Source: Desulfamplus sp. (lineage in GTDB: Bacteria > Desulfobacterota > Desulfobacteria > Desulfobacterales > Desulfobacteraceae). From it: a DNA stretch of 32,663 bases. Shown here in pieces: positions 7,441 through 14,757 of this stretch. A program made the position numbers and the translations under genes. The notes under the pieces are model-generated. The model was not told the origin of the DNA, did not search any database, and saw nothing but the letters and a program-made list of their open reading frames with translations. The stretch covers positions 1 through 32,663 of the forward strand of contig JADFZJ010000043.1 in assembly GCA_015232555.1 (NCBI GenBank). The letters run 5' to 3'. Numbering within the stretch: position 1 is the first letter of the stretch; each line of letters begins with the position of its first letter.

Positions 7441-7469
7441 ATTATTTATTAATATATTTACAGATTCAA
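7441..7469 (-). promoter_or_regulatory. Possible internal promoter before substrate 4
   Basis: On the minus strand TTGAAT (7464-7469) and AATAAT (7441-7446) are spaced by 17 bases, with a start point predicted near 7434, just before the ribosome-binding site. The region is very AT-rich, so chance matches are common. If real, the sorting substrates could also be made without riboswitch read-through. Confidence 0.3.
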
Positions 7470-7522
7470 TCTTTACTAATAGTCATCTGAACCTGTTTAG
7501 GTGGCACCATTAGAGCAATCTT

Positions 7523-7912
7523 TTAATTCCATCTTGTTGCGTTTTCTACAAAATCTTTTAATTGGCTTCTATGCAAAAAACTCAGTCTTGCAAATTTAAC
7601 CCCTACCCTGCGGCTTTTAACAGCCATTTTGTCTTTCATCTCGCTCTCTTCATCAACATTAACACTGTAAACAACTGAACAAGGTATTTTGGTCATATAA
7701 AATTGATTGTCTAAAGTAAAAAGGTCAAGAGATGAGTAATCATAACCTTTGTCTGAGTCAGTGAAATGTTTACAGGCTATTCCCCCCATGCTGATATCAC
7801 ACAACTTACCAATTATGTTTTTTTCCATCCCGAATACTGCATACACATCCTTGCTTGGTGTAACTCTTAGATGCTTTCTAATCTCGGCTGTTTTTATCCC
7901 TGTTCGTTCCAT
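7523..7912 (-). CDS. PilZ-domain protein, predicted cyclic-di-GMP receptor
   Basis: This 129-residue single-domain protein shows the two cyclic-di-GMP-binding signatures of PilZ domains: RxxxR at Arg12-Arg16 (RKHLR) and D/NxSxxG at Asp39-Ser41-Gly44 (DISMGG). The rest, with IPCSVVYSVNVDEE and the RRVGVKFARLS strand before an LKDF helix, fits the PilZ barrel. No enzymatic or output domain is attached, so it probably acts by binding a partner protein. It is the first gene after a cyclic-di-GMP riboswitch (8004-8097), so both its message and its protein should sense the same molecule. A weak ribosome-binding site (AAGGAA) lies 9 bases before the ATG. Downstream in the same direction are the four sorting-tail genes, which suggests a role in matrix production or export. 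Confidence 0.85.
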   Translation of the reverse strand: MERTGIKTAEIRKHLRVTPSKDVYAVFGMEKNIIGKLCDISMGGIACKHFTDSDKGYDYSSLDLFTLDNQFYMTKIPCSVVYSVNVDEESEMKDKMAVKSRRVGVKFARLSFLHRSQLKDFVENATRWN

Positions 7913-7959
7913 TTTATCACCATTCCTTTCACTGTTCTGTTACTGAGTAAGTAAAATTT

Positions 7960-7980
7960 GTTTATTGCATTGCAATAAAC
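7960..7980. repeat. 21-bp near-perfect palindrome between riboswitch and PilZ gene
   Basis: gtttattgca (7960-7969) and tgcaataaac (7971-7980) are perfect 10-base inverted arms around a single T. As DNA it is a dyad-symmetric, operator-like site; as RNA it can form a 9-bp stem with a 3-base loop. It lies after the riboswitch terminator and 47 bases before the PilZ start, so it could be a second control point on the same transcript. The function is inferred. Confidence 0.5.
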
Positions 7981-8003
7981 CCCTAAACGCTATGAACCAA
8001 AAA

Positions 8004-8040
8004 CAAAAAAGCCGAGCACCTTATTTAAGGCAACTCGGCT
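8004..8040 (-). terminator. Riboswitch expression platform: intrinsic terminator
   Basis: On the minus strand AGCCGAG (8034-8040) pairs with CTCGGCT, extended by an inner CCTT/AAGG stem, and is followed by TTTTTT and GTTT (8001-8010). The first arm is also needed for the P3 stem of the aptamer, where CCG pairs with CGG upstream, so the two folds exclude each other. Ligand binding should therefore favour read-through into the PilZ gene. Confidence 0.8.
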
Positions 8041-8097
8041 ATCTTCATGAGATCCGTGGCTTTCCGTCCCTGCTTCGCAACAGGTTTGGCTTTTTCA
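8029..8097 (-). promoter_or_regulatory. Cyclic-di-GMP riboswitch aptamer (GEMM-I class)
   Basis: Read on the minus strand, the aptamer contains the conserved GEMM-I blocks in order. These are GCCAAACC, a short P2 hairpin capped by a GCGA tetraloop (CTGTT, GCGA, AGCAG), GGGACGGAAAGCCACGG, and after the P3 loop GATAGCCGAGTTGCC. Compared with the Vibrio Vc2 aptamer, the ligand-contacting positions G20, A47 and C92 are all kept. A guanine at position 20 argues for cyclic-di-GMP rather than cyclic GMP-AMP. The pair I recall as G21-C46 is swapped to C-G. The aptamer overlaps a terminator (8004-8040) and stands about 90 bases before the PilZ gene. I see no other gene it could control on this strand. 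Its own promoter is probably in 8098-8240 but is not clear. Confidence 0.88.
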
Positions 8098-8132
8098 AAA
8101 ACAATCTGTCAAAGAAAATATTCCAATAAAAA

Positions 8133-8168
8133 AAATCTTAATAAAACTTATTTTAAATCTTAATAAAA
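8133..8168. repeat. Two direct repeats 22 bp apart upstream of the riboswitch
   Basis: The 14-mer aaatcttaataaaa occurs at 8133-8146 and again at 8155-8168, a start-to-start distance of 22 bases, about two helical turns. The similarity extends as aaaactt versus aaaaactt. The copies lie 36-71 bases upstream of the aptamer, where activator sites would be expected. The region is AT-rich, so chance cannot be excluded. The remainder of 8098-8244 holds no other structure I can support. Confidence 0.4.
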
Positions 8169-8244
8169 ACTTTTTTATTTAATCTTTAGCTTTGATTCTA
8201 ACTTAATACACTAAAACAAAAAAGAAAAGGGGGATTTTTAACGC

Positions 8245-8273
8245 AAAAAAGTGGGTATATTCATATACCCACT
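8245..8273 (-). terminator. Intrinsic terminator after the LuxR-type gene
   Basis: A perfect 10-bp stem (agtgggtata, ttca, tatacccact; 8250-8273), followed on the minus strand by six T residues (8245-8250), lies 26 bases past the stop of the LuxR-type gene. It closes the export-block transcript and separates it from the riboswitch unit. Confidence 0.88.
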
Positions 8274-8298
8274 TTATATATATCTTACTGTTTTTATT

Positions 8299-8889
8299 TC
8301 ACATAATTTTGCTTAAACAGGTCGCCAAATTTAATTTTTTATTTTGAAGATTTAGTTTATTTCTTATATTTTTTCTATGTGTCTTGACTGTACTTTCAGA
8401 AATAAAAAGATTGTTAGCTATATCTTGGGATGTCACACCGTTTTTAATCATAACTGCGACCCTCATCTCAGTCGGGGTCAACTGATTAAAATTATCATCT
8501 CCATTTTTAAGTGCCCTGATGAGTCCTTTGATCTGAGAAGTTAGAATCTCAAGCTCAATTTCAAGTGAGACATTGTTGTTTATAGCATCTTTTATTGTGA
8601 GAATAGTGGGAAGGACTTTTTGCTCAATCTGTTCTGCAATGTTGAGTTCTTTATCTTGACTAAGCTTTTCATATTTTCTTGCAAGAACTGAGATTGCTTT
8701 GTTGGTTTCTAAAAGCTCCATGCTTACTGAATTATGGATGCGTTGAAGAGTTTCAATTTCTCTATTTCTTCTTGCTAACTCTTTTTCAAGCAATATCTCA
8801 TTTTCTGTCACTGGAATAACCTTTCTGATGTGAAATAAAAATGATGCCTCTTTACTGGTATCATGGATATTATATTTATAACTTTCCAT
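8299..8889 (-). CDS. LuxR-family transcription regulator with N-terminal coiled coil
   Basis: The 196-residue protein ends with a complete LuxR/GerE helix-turn-helix (about residues 135-190: LTPTEMRVAVMIKNGVTSQD, then IANNLFISESTVKTHRKNIR). The N-terminal part has no receiver, PAS or autoinducer domain. It is charged and helical, with a probable coiled coil at residues 30-80 (ENEILLEKELARRNREIETL) and a second helical stretch at 85-130. It is therefore probably a dimer whose sensing step, if any, comes from a partner. The start is preceded by GAGGT at a good distance. It lies 17 bases after the secretion ATPase gene, last in the export block and just before a terminator. The location suggests control of the polysaccharide and sorting genes, but the target is unknown. 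Confidence 0.85.
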   Translation of the reverse strand: MESYKYNIHDTSKEASFLFHIRKVIPVTENEILLEKELARRNREIETLQRIHNSVSMELLETNKAISVLARKYEKLSQDKELNIAEQIEQKVLPTILTIKDAINNNVSLEIELEILTSQIKGLIRALKNGDDNFNQLTPTEMRVAVMIKNGVTSQDIANNLFISESTVKTHRKNIRNKLNLQNKKLNLATCLSKIM

Positions 8890-8906
8890 GTTATACCTCT
8901 CTTGTC

Positions 8907-10100
8907 CTATTCATCTAAATCAAAAGATAGGCTGGTATCTGTGTGTAAATGTTTTTCTTTCATTCTTGAAACATAGTCAAAGGCAATTTTCAGATTTTGA
9001 GTTTTTTCAGCGAGAAGCAGCTTCTGAAGATTTTTTACCAGTTCATCTCTGCAGAATTCAGCTCTTGATTTGAGTTCATTTATGTGTGATTGCATTTCTG
9101 TCTGTAAAATCTGCACACTCTTTTCCAATGTGTCAACTCTGTGGCAGAGAGCTAAATAATTATTTTCATTTATGGAACATGGGATGAGATTTATGATGCT
9201 GTTCTCCTCTTCTGAATGATCACTCTCTCCTGTCAAGAGTTGTGCGTCAGGAAGCTGTTTATCATCAATATTGGTGTTGTAATGTGTATATAACCCAATT
9301 CCTCCTTTATCTGCAAGCACCTGTTCAACAATATCGGCAGAAATAGGATTTACTTCATCGGCAAATCCATAAACCAAACAGGCATCACACAGCAGATTGA
9401 TAACTCTTGGAATACCTCCTGAAGCCTCTGTAATCATATTAACAGCACTGTTATCAAAAATATCTTCTGAGCCGCCTGCTATTTTGAGGCGGTGCGTAAT
9501 ATATTTATAAGTCTCGTCCCTGTCCATTGGGGAGAGATGGTAACTTACCCCAATCCGCTGGGCAAACTGATGCAGTGAGCTGGATTTGAGTTTCTCTTTT
9601 AGTTCAGGCTGTCCAACAATCATTATCTGAATCAGCATCTCATCATCTGTCTGAAGATTGGAGATCATTCTTATCTCCTCTAAAACTTCATTGGTCAGAT
9701 TTTGTGCCTCATCAATTATGATAAGTACCTTTTTTCCTTTTGCATAGCAGTCAATCAGAAAGTTGTATAGAAGTTCAAGAGCAGCGGCTTTAGTAATGGA
9801 GGGATCATATTTAATATCAAATTCACCAAGGATCATAAGCAGAAGGTCATTTGAGAATATCATGGTGTTAAAGATGACCGCCACTTCAACATCTGACTCA
9901 ATATTGTTGATAATATGCCGAACCAGAGTTGTTTTACCCATCCCGATATCGCCTGTCAGCATAATAAAACCTACATTTTCAGTCAATCCGTATTCAAGGT
10001 AGGTCAAAGCATTCTGGTGGCGTGAGCTAAGATAGATATATGCTGGATTGGGAACCAGTCTGAAAGGTTTTGCATTAAGACCGTAAAATTGAGTGTACAT
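8907..10100 (-). CDS. PEP-CTERM/exosortase-locus secretion ATPase (ExeA-like AAA)
   Basis: The 397-residue protein belongs to the ExeA-like AAA ATPases regularly found in PEP-CTERM polysaccharide loci. It opens with the family start YGLNAKPFRLVPNP. Walker A is GDIGMGKT (residues 50-57), Walker B is VLIIIDEAQNL (125-135), a sensor strand reads IVGQPEL (161-167), and a QR pair follows at 181-182. The last third (about 315-380) is charged and helical, probably a coiled coil for partner contact. It lacks the peptidoglycan-binding domain of ExeA. The likely role is to energise assembly of the export machinery at the inner membrane, inferred from locus context. It lies between the kinase-like gene (51-base gap) and the LuxR-type gene (17-base gap). 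Confidence 0.88.
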   Translation of the reverse strand: MYTQFYGLNAKPFRLVPNPAYIYLSSRHQNALTYLEYGLTENVGFIMLTGDIGMGKTTLVRHIINNIESDVEVAVIFNTMIFSNDLLLMILGEFDIKYDPSITKAAALELLYNFLIDCYAKGKKVLIIIDEAQNLTNEVLEEIRMISNLQTDDEMLIQIMIVGQPELKEKLKSSSLHQFAQRIGVSYHLSPMDRDETYKYITHRLKIAGGSEDIFDNSAVNMITEASGGIPRVINLLCDACLVYGFADEVNPISADIVEQVLADKGGIGLYTHYNTNIDDKQLPDAQLLTGESDHSEEENSIINLIPCSINENNYLALCHRVDTLEKSVQILQTEMQSHINELKSRAEFCRDELVKNLQKLLLAEKTQNLKIAFDYVSRMKEKHLHTDTSLSFDLDE

Positions 10101-10151
10101 CTAACCTCTTTAGCCTGTTTAAATATTTAAGGCTTTTTAGAATCCGTCTGT

Positions 10152-11102
10152 TTAAACCCGTTTATTCAATAGTAAACCAATAATCTTCTCTTTTGGCAGC
10201 ATGGACAAAGACCTCTGTACATCCTTTTTTGACGTAACGCCTGCTTCAACAACCATGATTATTCCATCGACCATAGGAGCCATAGATATGGCTTCTGCAT
10301 GTTCAAGAACTGGTGGGGCATCAAACAAAATATATCTGTCATCATACCTGTGTTTCATCTCCTGTATAAGCTCTTCCATTGGTTTGGAGGAGAGAATCTC
10401 AGAGCCGTCAACTAAAGTTCTGTTACCCGAGATAATGGTCAATTTATCAATACCTGTCCAGATGATAAGCTCATTTATAGGGGTGCCCTCAATAAAATAG
10501 TCAATCAGACTGACACGGCTGTCAATTCCTAAATATTTATGGACATCCTGACCTGTGAAATCGCAATCTACAAGCAAAACTGTCTGATTCATTCCCCGTG
10601 CAAATGTAAAAGCCATATTAATTGCATTTACAGTTTTACCCTCTCTTTTATGGGGGCTTGTGATCATAATTGTGTTGAGCGATTTTACCCCTAAGTGCTG
10701 CTGAATACGGGTTTTAAGAATTTTATAACGCTGTATCTCTTCAGAATTAGGATTAATACAAACTCCTCTGTTTGCAGCCACAACTGCTGGATCAATCCTG
10801 TAAATATGAGAATCAGAATATACAGGTTTTTTCCATAAAACATCCTTTTTATTAACCTTGTCGGCAGAAGATTCAGGCGGTTTGTCATGGAGAGATTCTT
10901 CTGGTGATTTGAGTTCGTTATCAAAGAGAGGTTCATCTGTTTTATCAGGTAAAGATTTAAGTTCGTTATCAAAGAGAGGTTCATCTGTTTTATCAGGTAA
11001 AGATTTAAGTTCGTTATCAAAGAGAGGTTCAGATGTCTCTTTCTCGTCAATCCTTTTTTCTCTTTCATCTCGTGCTTTATCCAATGCTTTTCTTAATTTC
11101 AT
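10152..11102 (-). CDS. BY-kinase-like P-loop protein of the exosortase/EPS locus
   Basis: The 316-residue protein is a CpsD/BY-kinase-type ATPase matching the tyrosine autokinase family of PEP-CTERM loci. Walker A is SPHKREGKT (residues 149-157), the A' motif is VLLVDCDF (175-182) and Walker B is YILFDAPP (257-264). It should pair with the Wzz-like protein encoded just upstream (20-base gap) to control chain length. There are two oddities. The C-terminus ends LLNKRV with no tyrosine in its last 60 residues, so the usual autophosphorylated tyrosine cluster is absent. The N-terminal linker carries a 16-residue unit (EPLFDNELKS plus LPDKTD) repeated at residues 25, 41 and 57. A ParA/MinD-like role without tyrosine phosphorylation is the alternative. 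Confidence 0.85.
   Translation of the reverse strand: MKLRKALDKARDEREKRIDEKETSEPLFDNELKSLPDKTDEPLFDNELKSLPDKTDEPLFDNELKSPEESLHDKPPESSADKVNKKDVLWKKPVYSDSHIYRIDPAVVAANRGVCINPNSEEIQRYKILKTRIQQHLGVKSLNTIMITSPHKREGKTVNAINMAFTFARGMNQTVLLVDCDFTGQDVHKYLGIDSRVSLIDYFIEGTPINELIIWTGIDKLTIISGNRTLVDGSEILSSKPMEELIQEMKHRYDDRYILFDAPPVLEHAEAISMAPMVDGIIMVVEAGVTSKKDVQRSLSMLPKEKIIGLLLNKRV
10906..11026 (-). repeat. 48-bp in-frame tandem repeat inside the kinase-like gene
   Basis: Two identical 48-bp units (10931-10978 and 10979-11026) follow a 25-bp partial copy with one mismatch (10906-10930). Each unit is 16 codons, so gain or loss keeps the frame and changes only the length of an acidic linker (EPLFDNELKS-LPDKTD). 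Exact identity implies a recent expansion by slippage or recombination. Confidence 0.95.
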
Positions 11103-11122
11103 AATTACAAGAGTCCCTTATA

Positions 11123-12679
11123 TCATGAAAGGCGGTTCATGATTTTAACTGTCAAAACATTTAGATCCATGACATAAAAGTGAAAAGCTGCCAGCCCTCC
11201 TGCTATGATTGCTACAAGGGCAACAACACCAATGCTCCATTTTAATGTTCGGTGCACTCTGTCTTTAAAAGTTATAATCCTTGGTATCTCTGCTAATACA
11301 GGAAAGCCTGTAGCACGTTCCAAAGATTCGGCATTTCTAAAAGAGGTATCTGCAAACTCAGCAAGGGCAGCCATTCCAACACCTGCACCGATACCGAGCA
11401 CAAACCCAATAAGTATAATTGCAAGACGGTTTGGCTTGTATGGTTTTTCAGGAAGCCTTGCAGGTTCAATAAGTGTAAAACGTTCACCTTTCTGTTCTGT
11501 CTGAAGAGAGAGAGATAGTGTAGCTTCCATAACTTTTTGTTGAAGTTCATTATATTTATATTTAAGATTACCAATCTCTGAAACCATCTGGTTATAGGTC
11601 TCTTCTGTTTTGGGTGTAGCAGCAACTTTTACCCTGTATTGATCCGATTGCCGTTTTAACTGAGCAATCTGCTCTCTTGACGATGCCATATCAGAACGGG
11701 TAGCCGCAAGCTGAGAAGAGATCGCTATATAAGCAGGATTATCAGGCTGCCCCTTGTTCTCTGCCTTCTTTTTTCTAACAACAGAACGTATCTTCTCAAT
11801 CTCTTTTTTAGCGTTCACAACATCTGGATACTGGTCTGAGAACTGACTTTTGAGGTTGGCAAGCTGCATCTCAAGCTGTTTCAGACGAATCTCCTCCTCT
11901 ATCTCAACATTAGACTTTAAAGTGGCAAGCTGGCTTTGCAAATAATCTGCCCTCTCTTTTAAACCTTGCAGTCTCTCCTGCTCACGTTCAATCGCATTTT
12001 CAGCAGCATTCAATGTCTGTATGTTCAACTGAAAGACCTCTGGCAGACTCTGTATATTTGCCTGCTTGAAGTTAGACAGAACAGACTCCTTTTCGTCCAT
12101 GCTCTTTTTTACCCGTTCAATCTCAGCATTAAGAAAAGTTACAGTCTCTGATGCCTGCTGTTCCCTGTCTTGCAGGTCTTCACTCAAATAAAATGATGTA
12201 ATTGCAGATACCACCTGCTGTGTCTTTGCGGCATTTTTACCCTCATAGGAGATTGAAAACGCAATAGTCATAATCTTTTCCCGTCCAGTTTTAGGGTCAG
12301 GCAGTTCTACATTAACTGGTTGCAGCTTGATATCTTTACTCATTATGGCAATTATCTCATCAGTGGTCTTCTTCTGTTTCAGATCCGCATAGAGATCAAA
12401 ACGGTTAATAAGCTCTAAAAGTCTTGAAGATGTCATAACTTTCTGATTTATACTCTGTATCCTCTGCTCTGCATAGGAGGTCATGCTGGTTTTAACATAA
12501 TCCCCTGGAATATCCTGCTCTTTGATAAGTATTGTAGATTCAGATTTATAAATTGACGGCAGTAGCAGTGCTATACAGACAGAAGCTGTAATTATGAGCA
12601 GTGCAGGAAGTATCAGAAACCATTTGCGAAGATTGATAATTGCAATGATATCTCCGATCCCCAGTGTATTCTCTTCCAT
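11123..12679 (-). CDS. Wzz-like polysaccharide chain-length determinant (exosortase locus type)
   Basis: The 518-residue inner-membrane protein controls the length of the exported polymer with the BY-kinase-like protein next door. An N-terminal Wzz domain starts near residue 5, with a first membrane span at about 17-40 (FLILPALLIITASVCIALLL). A long periplasmic coiled coil follows (about 170-390). The GNVR-type segment carries the proline-rich PARLPEKPYKPNR before a second span at about 425-445. Unusually for Wzz proteins, a third hydrophobic segment (WSIGVVALVAIIAGGLAAFH) lies near the C-terminus, as in the chain-length family of PEP-CTERM loci. AAGGAG lies 6 bases before the ATG. The gap to the outer-membrane gene upstream is 51 bases. 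Confidence 0.88.
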   Translation of the reverse strand: MEENTLGIGDIIAIINLRKWFLILPALLIITASVCIALLLPSIYKSESTILIKEQDIPGDYVKTSMTSYAEQRIQSINQKVMTSSRLLELINRFDLYADLKQKKTTDEIIAIMSKDIKLQPVNVELPDPKTGREKIMTIAFSISYEGKNAAKTQQVVSAITSFYLSEDLQDREQQASETVTFLNAEIERVKKSMDEKESVLSNFKQANIQSLPEVFQLNIQTLNAAENAIEREQERLQGLKERADYLQSQLATLKSNVEIEEEIRLKQLEMQLANLKSQFSDQYPDVVNAKKEIEKIRSVVRKKKAENKGQPDNPAYIAISSQLAATRSDMASSREQIAQLKRQSDQYRVKVAATPKTEETYNQMVSEIGNLKYKYNELQQKVMEATLSLSLQTEQKGERFTLIEPARLPEKPYKPNRLAIILIGFVLGIGAGVGMAALAEFADTSFRNAESLERATGFPVLAEIPRIITFKDRVHRTLKWSIGVVALVAIIAGGLAAFHFYVMDLNVLTVKIMNRLS

Positions 12680-12730
12680 TAATTCTCCTTGTGTTGATTG
12701 TCAGAATTAGGATTCGTATGATGTTCTTAT

Positions 12731-14098
12731 TTAAGGAGTTATTAAATCAAAATCAAAAATTCTCACAATTCGTCCATAAACCCTGTTTCTATCTCTATCA
12801 AAATCACGCTCTCTTTCTTCGACATTTGTATAATTCCAGTCCAAAGAACCCCTCCAGAGCCGTGAAAAGTTATATGTAAGACCTGCACTACCATTTATTG
12901 TCAACTCATCAATGTCAGAACGGCTAACTCTATCACTTTGGTTAAGATAAAAGTTTCCAGATATCTGACCGCTCAGTTTTTCAGTGAGATTACGGGTATA
13001 TTTTACTAAAACACCGCTTCTTTCTGTAGTGCCGTTAAGACCGCTTGCAGTCTTAACATCACGAGATATATTTACATCAATACGGTCATACACTCCTCTG
13101 TAACTGACTCCGCTAAAAAGAAGCCATCCCCAGGTAGTTCCGCCGTCAAACGATGAGGCAGCATCATAAAGGGTAGTGTCAGAAGATGTTATAGAGAGAG
13201 TTGCAGTTTCATCAGACATGACACAGCTTGCACCGCTCTTGATAAAAAAGGAGAGCCTCTCAGTCATCTCTTTTGAAAAACCAGCAGATATATTAAATAC
13301 ATCGTAATTTGACTCAGATGAAGAATTCCGAATAAGCTCAGGGTAACTGCCGTCTTCTGGATCAGCAATAACAAGAAGTATCTCTTCAGGTAGATCGCTG
13401 TATGCAATAGCCCTGACATCTGGAGATTCAGACAGATAATTCATATATTTTATATCAAATAGAGCATTCGTATTACGAATCAATTTAGAGATATTATGTG
13501 AAAGAGAAAAGCCAACTGTAAAAGTATTGTTTTGCTCACTATTTAAAAATAGAGTTTCGTTATTAGAAGAGTCAATATCCTCTGCAAGATAACCAGCAGA
13601 TGCTTCCAAAACTGTAACTTCAGATAACTGATACTGCCCTGAAAAGTTCCCTCTCATCTGTTCCCGATCTCCGGAAAATATAAGTCCAGTCTCTCCAACT
13701 TCTCTGTCAGACCTGGAATCTTGAATATATCCTCCTGATATGCCAAGTTTAAGCCTTTCAGTAAAAAGATAACTCAACGATCCAGAACTCCGATTATCCA
13801 CTGCATTAAGCTCATCCGACTCTTGATAAAAGGAGGTGTCTAATGCGGCTGTAATATCTCCATCAAACCGCGAAGTTTTCTTTTTTACTGAAAACGCAGG
13901 TGACACTGTAGTAATATAATCATATTGAGGGTTATTTTCAACGAACAGAATATTGTCAGTATATTCCTGCTCCACTGTCAGCCATGGCTGAAACCGCAAG
14001 GTATCGGTCACACCATCTGTAGTGACAATAAGTGATAAAAAGAGAGCTAATATTGAAAATATAGTTATGGAAATATTTTTTGTAAAGTAGATAATCAT
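12731..14098 (-). CDS. PEP-CTERM-system-associated outer-membrane beta-barrel protein
   Basis: The 455-residue protein has an N-terminal signal segment (SITIFSILALFLSLIVTTDG) followed by many alternating amphipathic strands rich in Ser, Tyr and Asp. It matches the outer-membrane barrel family that sits between the export and chain-length genes in PEP-CTERM loci. Family-like stretches are RFQPWLTVEQEYTDNILF near the mature start and SLSYLFTERLKLGISGGY. The last residues (RIVRIFDFDLITP) are compatible with a barrel end, though they do not finish in a canonical aromatic residue. It may be the outer-membrane pore for the polysaccharide, in place of the helical ring missing from the short Wza-like protein. 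It starts two bases after that gene's stop codon, so translation is probably coupled. Confidence 0.82.
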   Translation of the reverse strand: MIIYFTKNISITIFSILALFLSLIVTTDGVTDTLRFQPWLTVEQEYTDNILFVENNPQYDYITTVSPAFSVKKKTSRFDGDITAALDTSFYQESDELNAVDNRSSGSLSYLFTERLKLGISGGYIQDSRSDREVGETGLIFSGDREQMRGNFSGQYQLSEVTVLEASAGYLAEDIDSSNNETLFLNSEQNNTFTVGFSLSHNISKLIRNTNALFDIKYMNYLSESPDVRAIAYSDLPEEILLVIADPEDGSYPELIRNSSSESNYDVFNISAGFSKEMTERLSFFIKSGASCVMSDETATLSITSSDTTLYDAASSFDGGTTWGWLLFSGVSYRGVYDRIDVNISRDVKTASGLNGTTERSGVLVKYTRNLTEKLSGQISGNFYLNQSDRVSRSDIDELTINGSAGLTYNFSRLWRGSLDWNYTNVEERERDFDRDRNRVYGRIVRIFDFDLITP

Positions 14099-14100
14099 AA

Positions 14101-14691
14101 TTACGGCACCACAATAACATCGCCGCGTTGAAGTAAAATATTCTGAGAAAGGTTTGCTCCGTCTGCAACATCCTTATAGTTAAATGGAAACTGAATGGTT
14201 TTACCGTTTTGCTGCCTGTATATCCTGATCTTTTTCTCTTCTGCAAACGGGTTAAGCCCCCCTGCCATTGAGAGGGCTTGAAGCACATTGATTCTGCTGT
14301 TGAGAATGAAATGTCCGGGTTTGTTTACCTTGCCTATTACGTACAAAAGCATACTATTGACATGAGTAACACTTACCGAAAGTACAGGGTCAGGCATGTA
14401 AACGCGAATTTTTGACTCAAGCTCATCTTTTAACTGAGCAACAGAACGCCCCTCTGCAATCAGCTCTCCCACAAGGGGAAAGTGAATTTTACCATCTGGA
14501 AGTACAATAACCTGTTTTGTCAATGCAGGGTCTTTCCAGACAGAGATATCAAGAATATCACCAGTACCGATTCGGTAATCCTCTATAACAGCATTTACAG
14601 ATTCACTGCCAGCAAAAGCAGGTGATTTAAGAGCAACAATAAATGACAATACAACAACAATAGATACAAAATAATTTCTTAACAGTTTCAT
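14101..14691 (-). CDS. Wza-like polysaccharide export protein (short, SLBB type)
   Basis: The 196-residue protein has a signal peptide cut after about residue 27 (SPAFA). A Poly_export domain follows (YRIGTGDILDISVWKDPALT, VLPDGKIHFPLVGEL) and then an SLBB domain (VIGKVNKPGHFILNSRINVLQALSMAGGLNP). It is about half the length of Wza, lacks the C-terminal outer-membrane helix, and has no lipobox cysteine, so it is probably periplasmic and works with the beta-barrel protein downstream. This short form is usual in exosortase-linked polysaccharide loci. The ribosome-binding site AAGGGGA lies 7 bases before the ATG. It lies 66 bases after prsT in the same direction. Confidence 0.88.
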   Translation of the reverse strand: MKLLRNYFVSIVVVLSFIVALKSPAFAGSESVNAVIEDYRIGTGDILDISVWKDPALTKQVIVLPDGKIHFPLVGELIAEGRSVAQLKDELESKIRVYMPDPVLSVSVTHVNSMLLYVIGKVNKPGHFILNSRINVLQALSMAGGLNPFAEEKKIRIYRQQNGKTIQFPFNYKDVADGANLSQNILLQRGDVIVVP

Positions 14692-14757
14692 ACTATTTTC
14701 CCCTTTCCATTAAAATAATTTTATGTGCAATTCATGCCCGCTTAGAGTTATTTACAG

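Noticed and set aside
7501-7516. tggcac at 7502-7507 as a sigma-54 promoter, since some PEP-CTERM loci use them
   Set aside because: The -12 TTGC element is missing at the required distance, on either strand.
8107-8112. Perfect TTGACA on the minus strand just before the riboswitch
   Set aside because: A -10 box at normal spacing would fall inside the aptamer, with no TATAAT-like sequence, so it would cut off the aptamer 5' side. It is probably chance.
10691-11068. Minus-strand frame of 125 codons rich in NLSLITNLNLYL repeats
   Set aside because: It is the shifted frame of the 48-bp tandem repeat in the kinase-like gene; the real frame has clear P-loop motifs.
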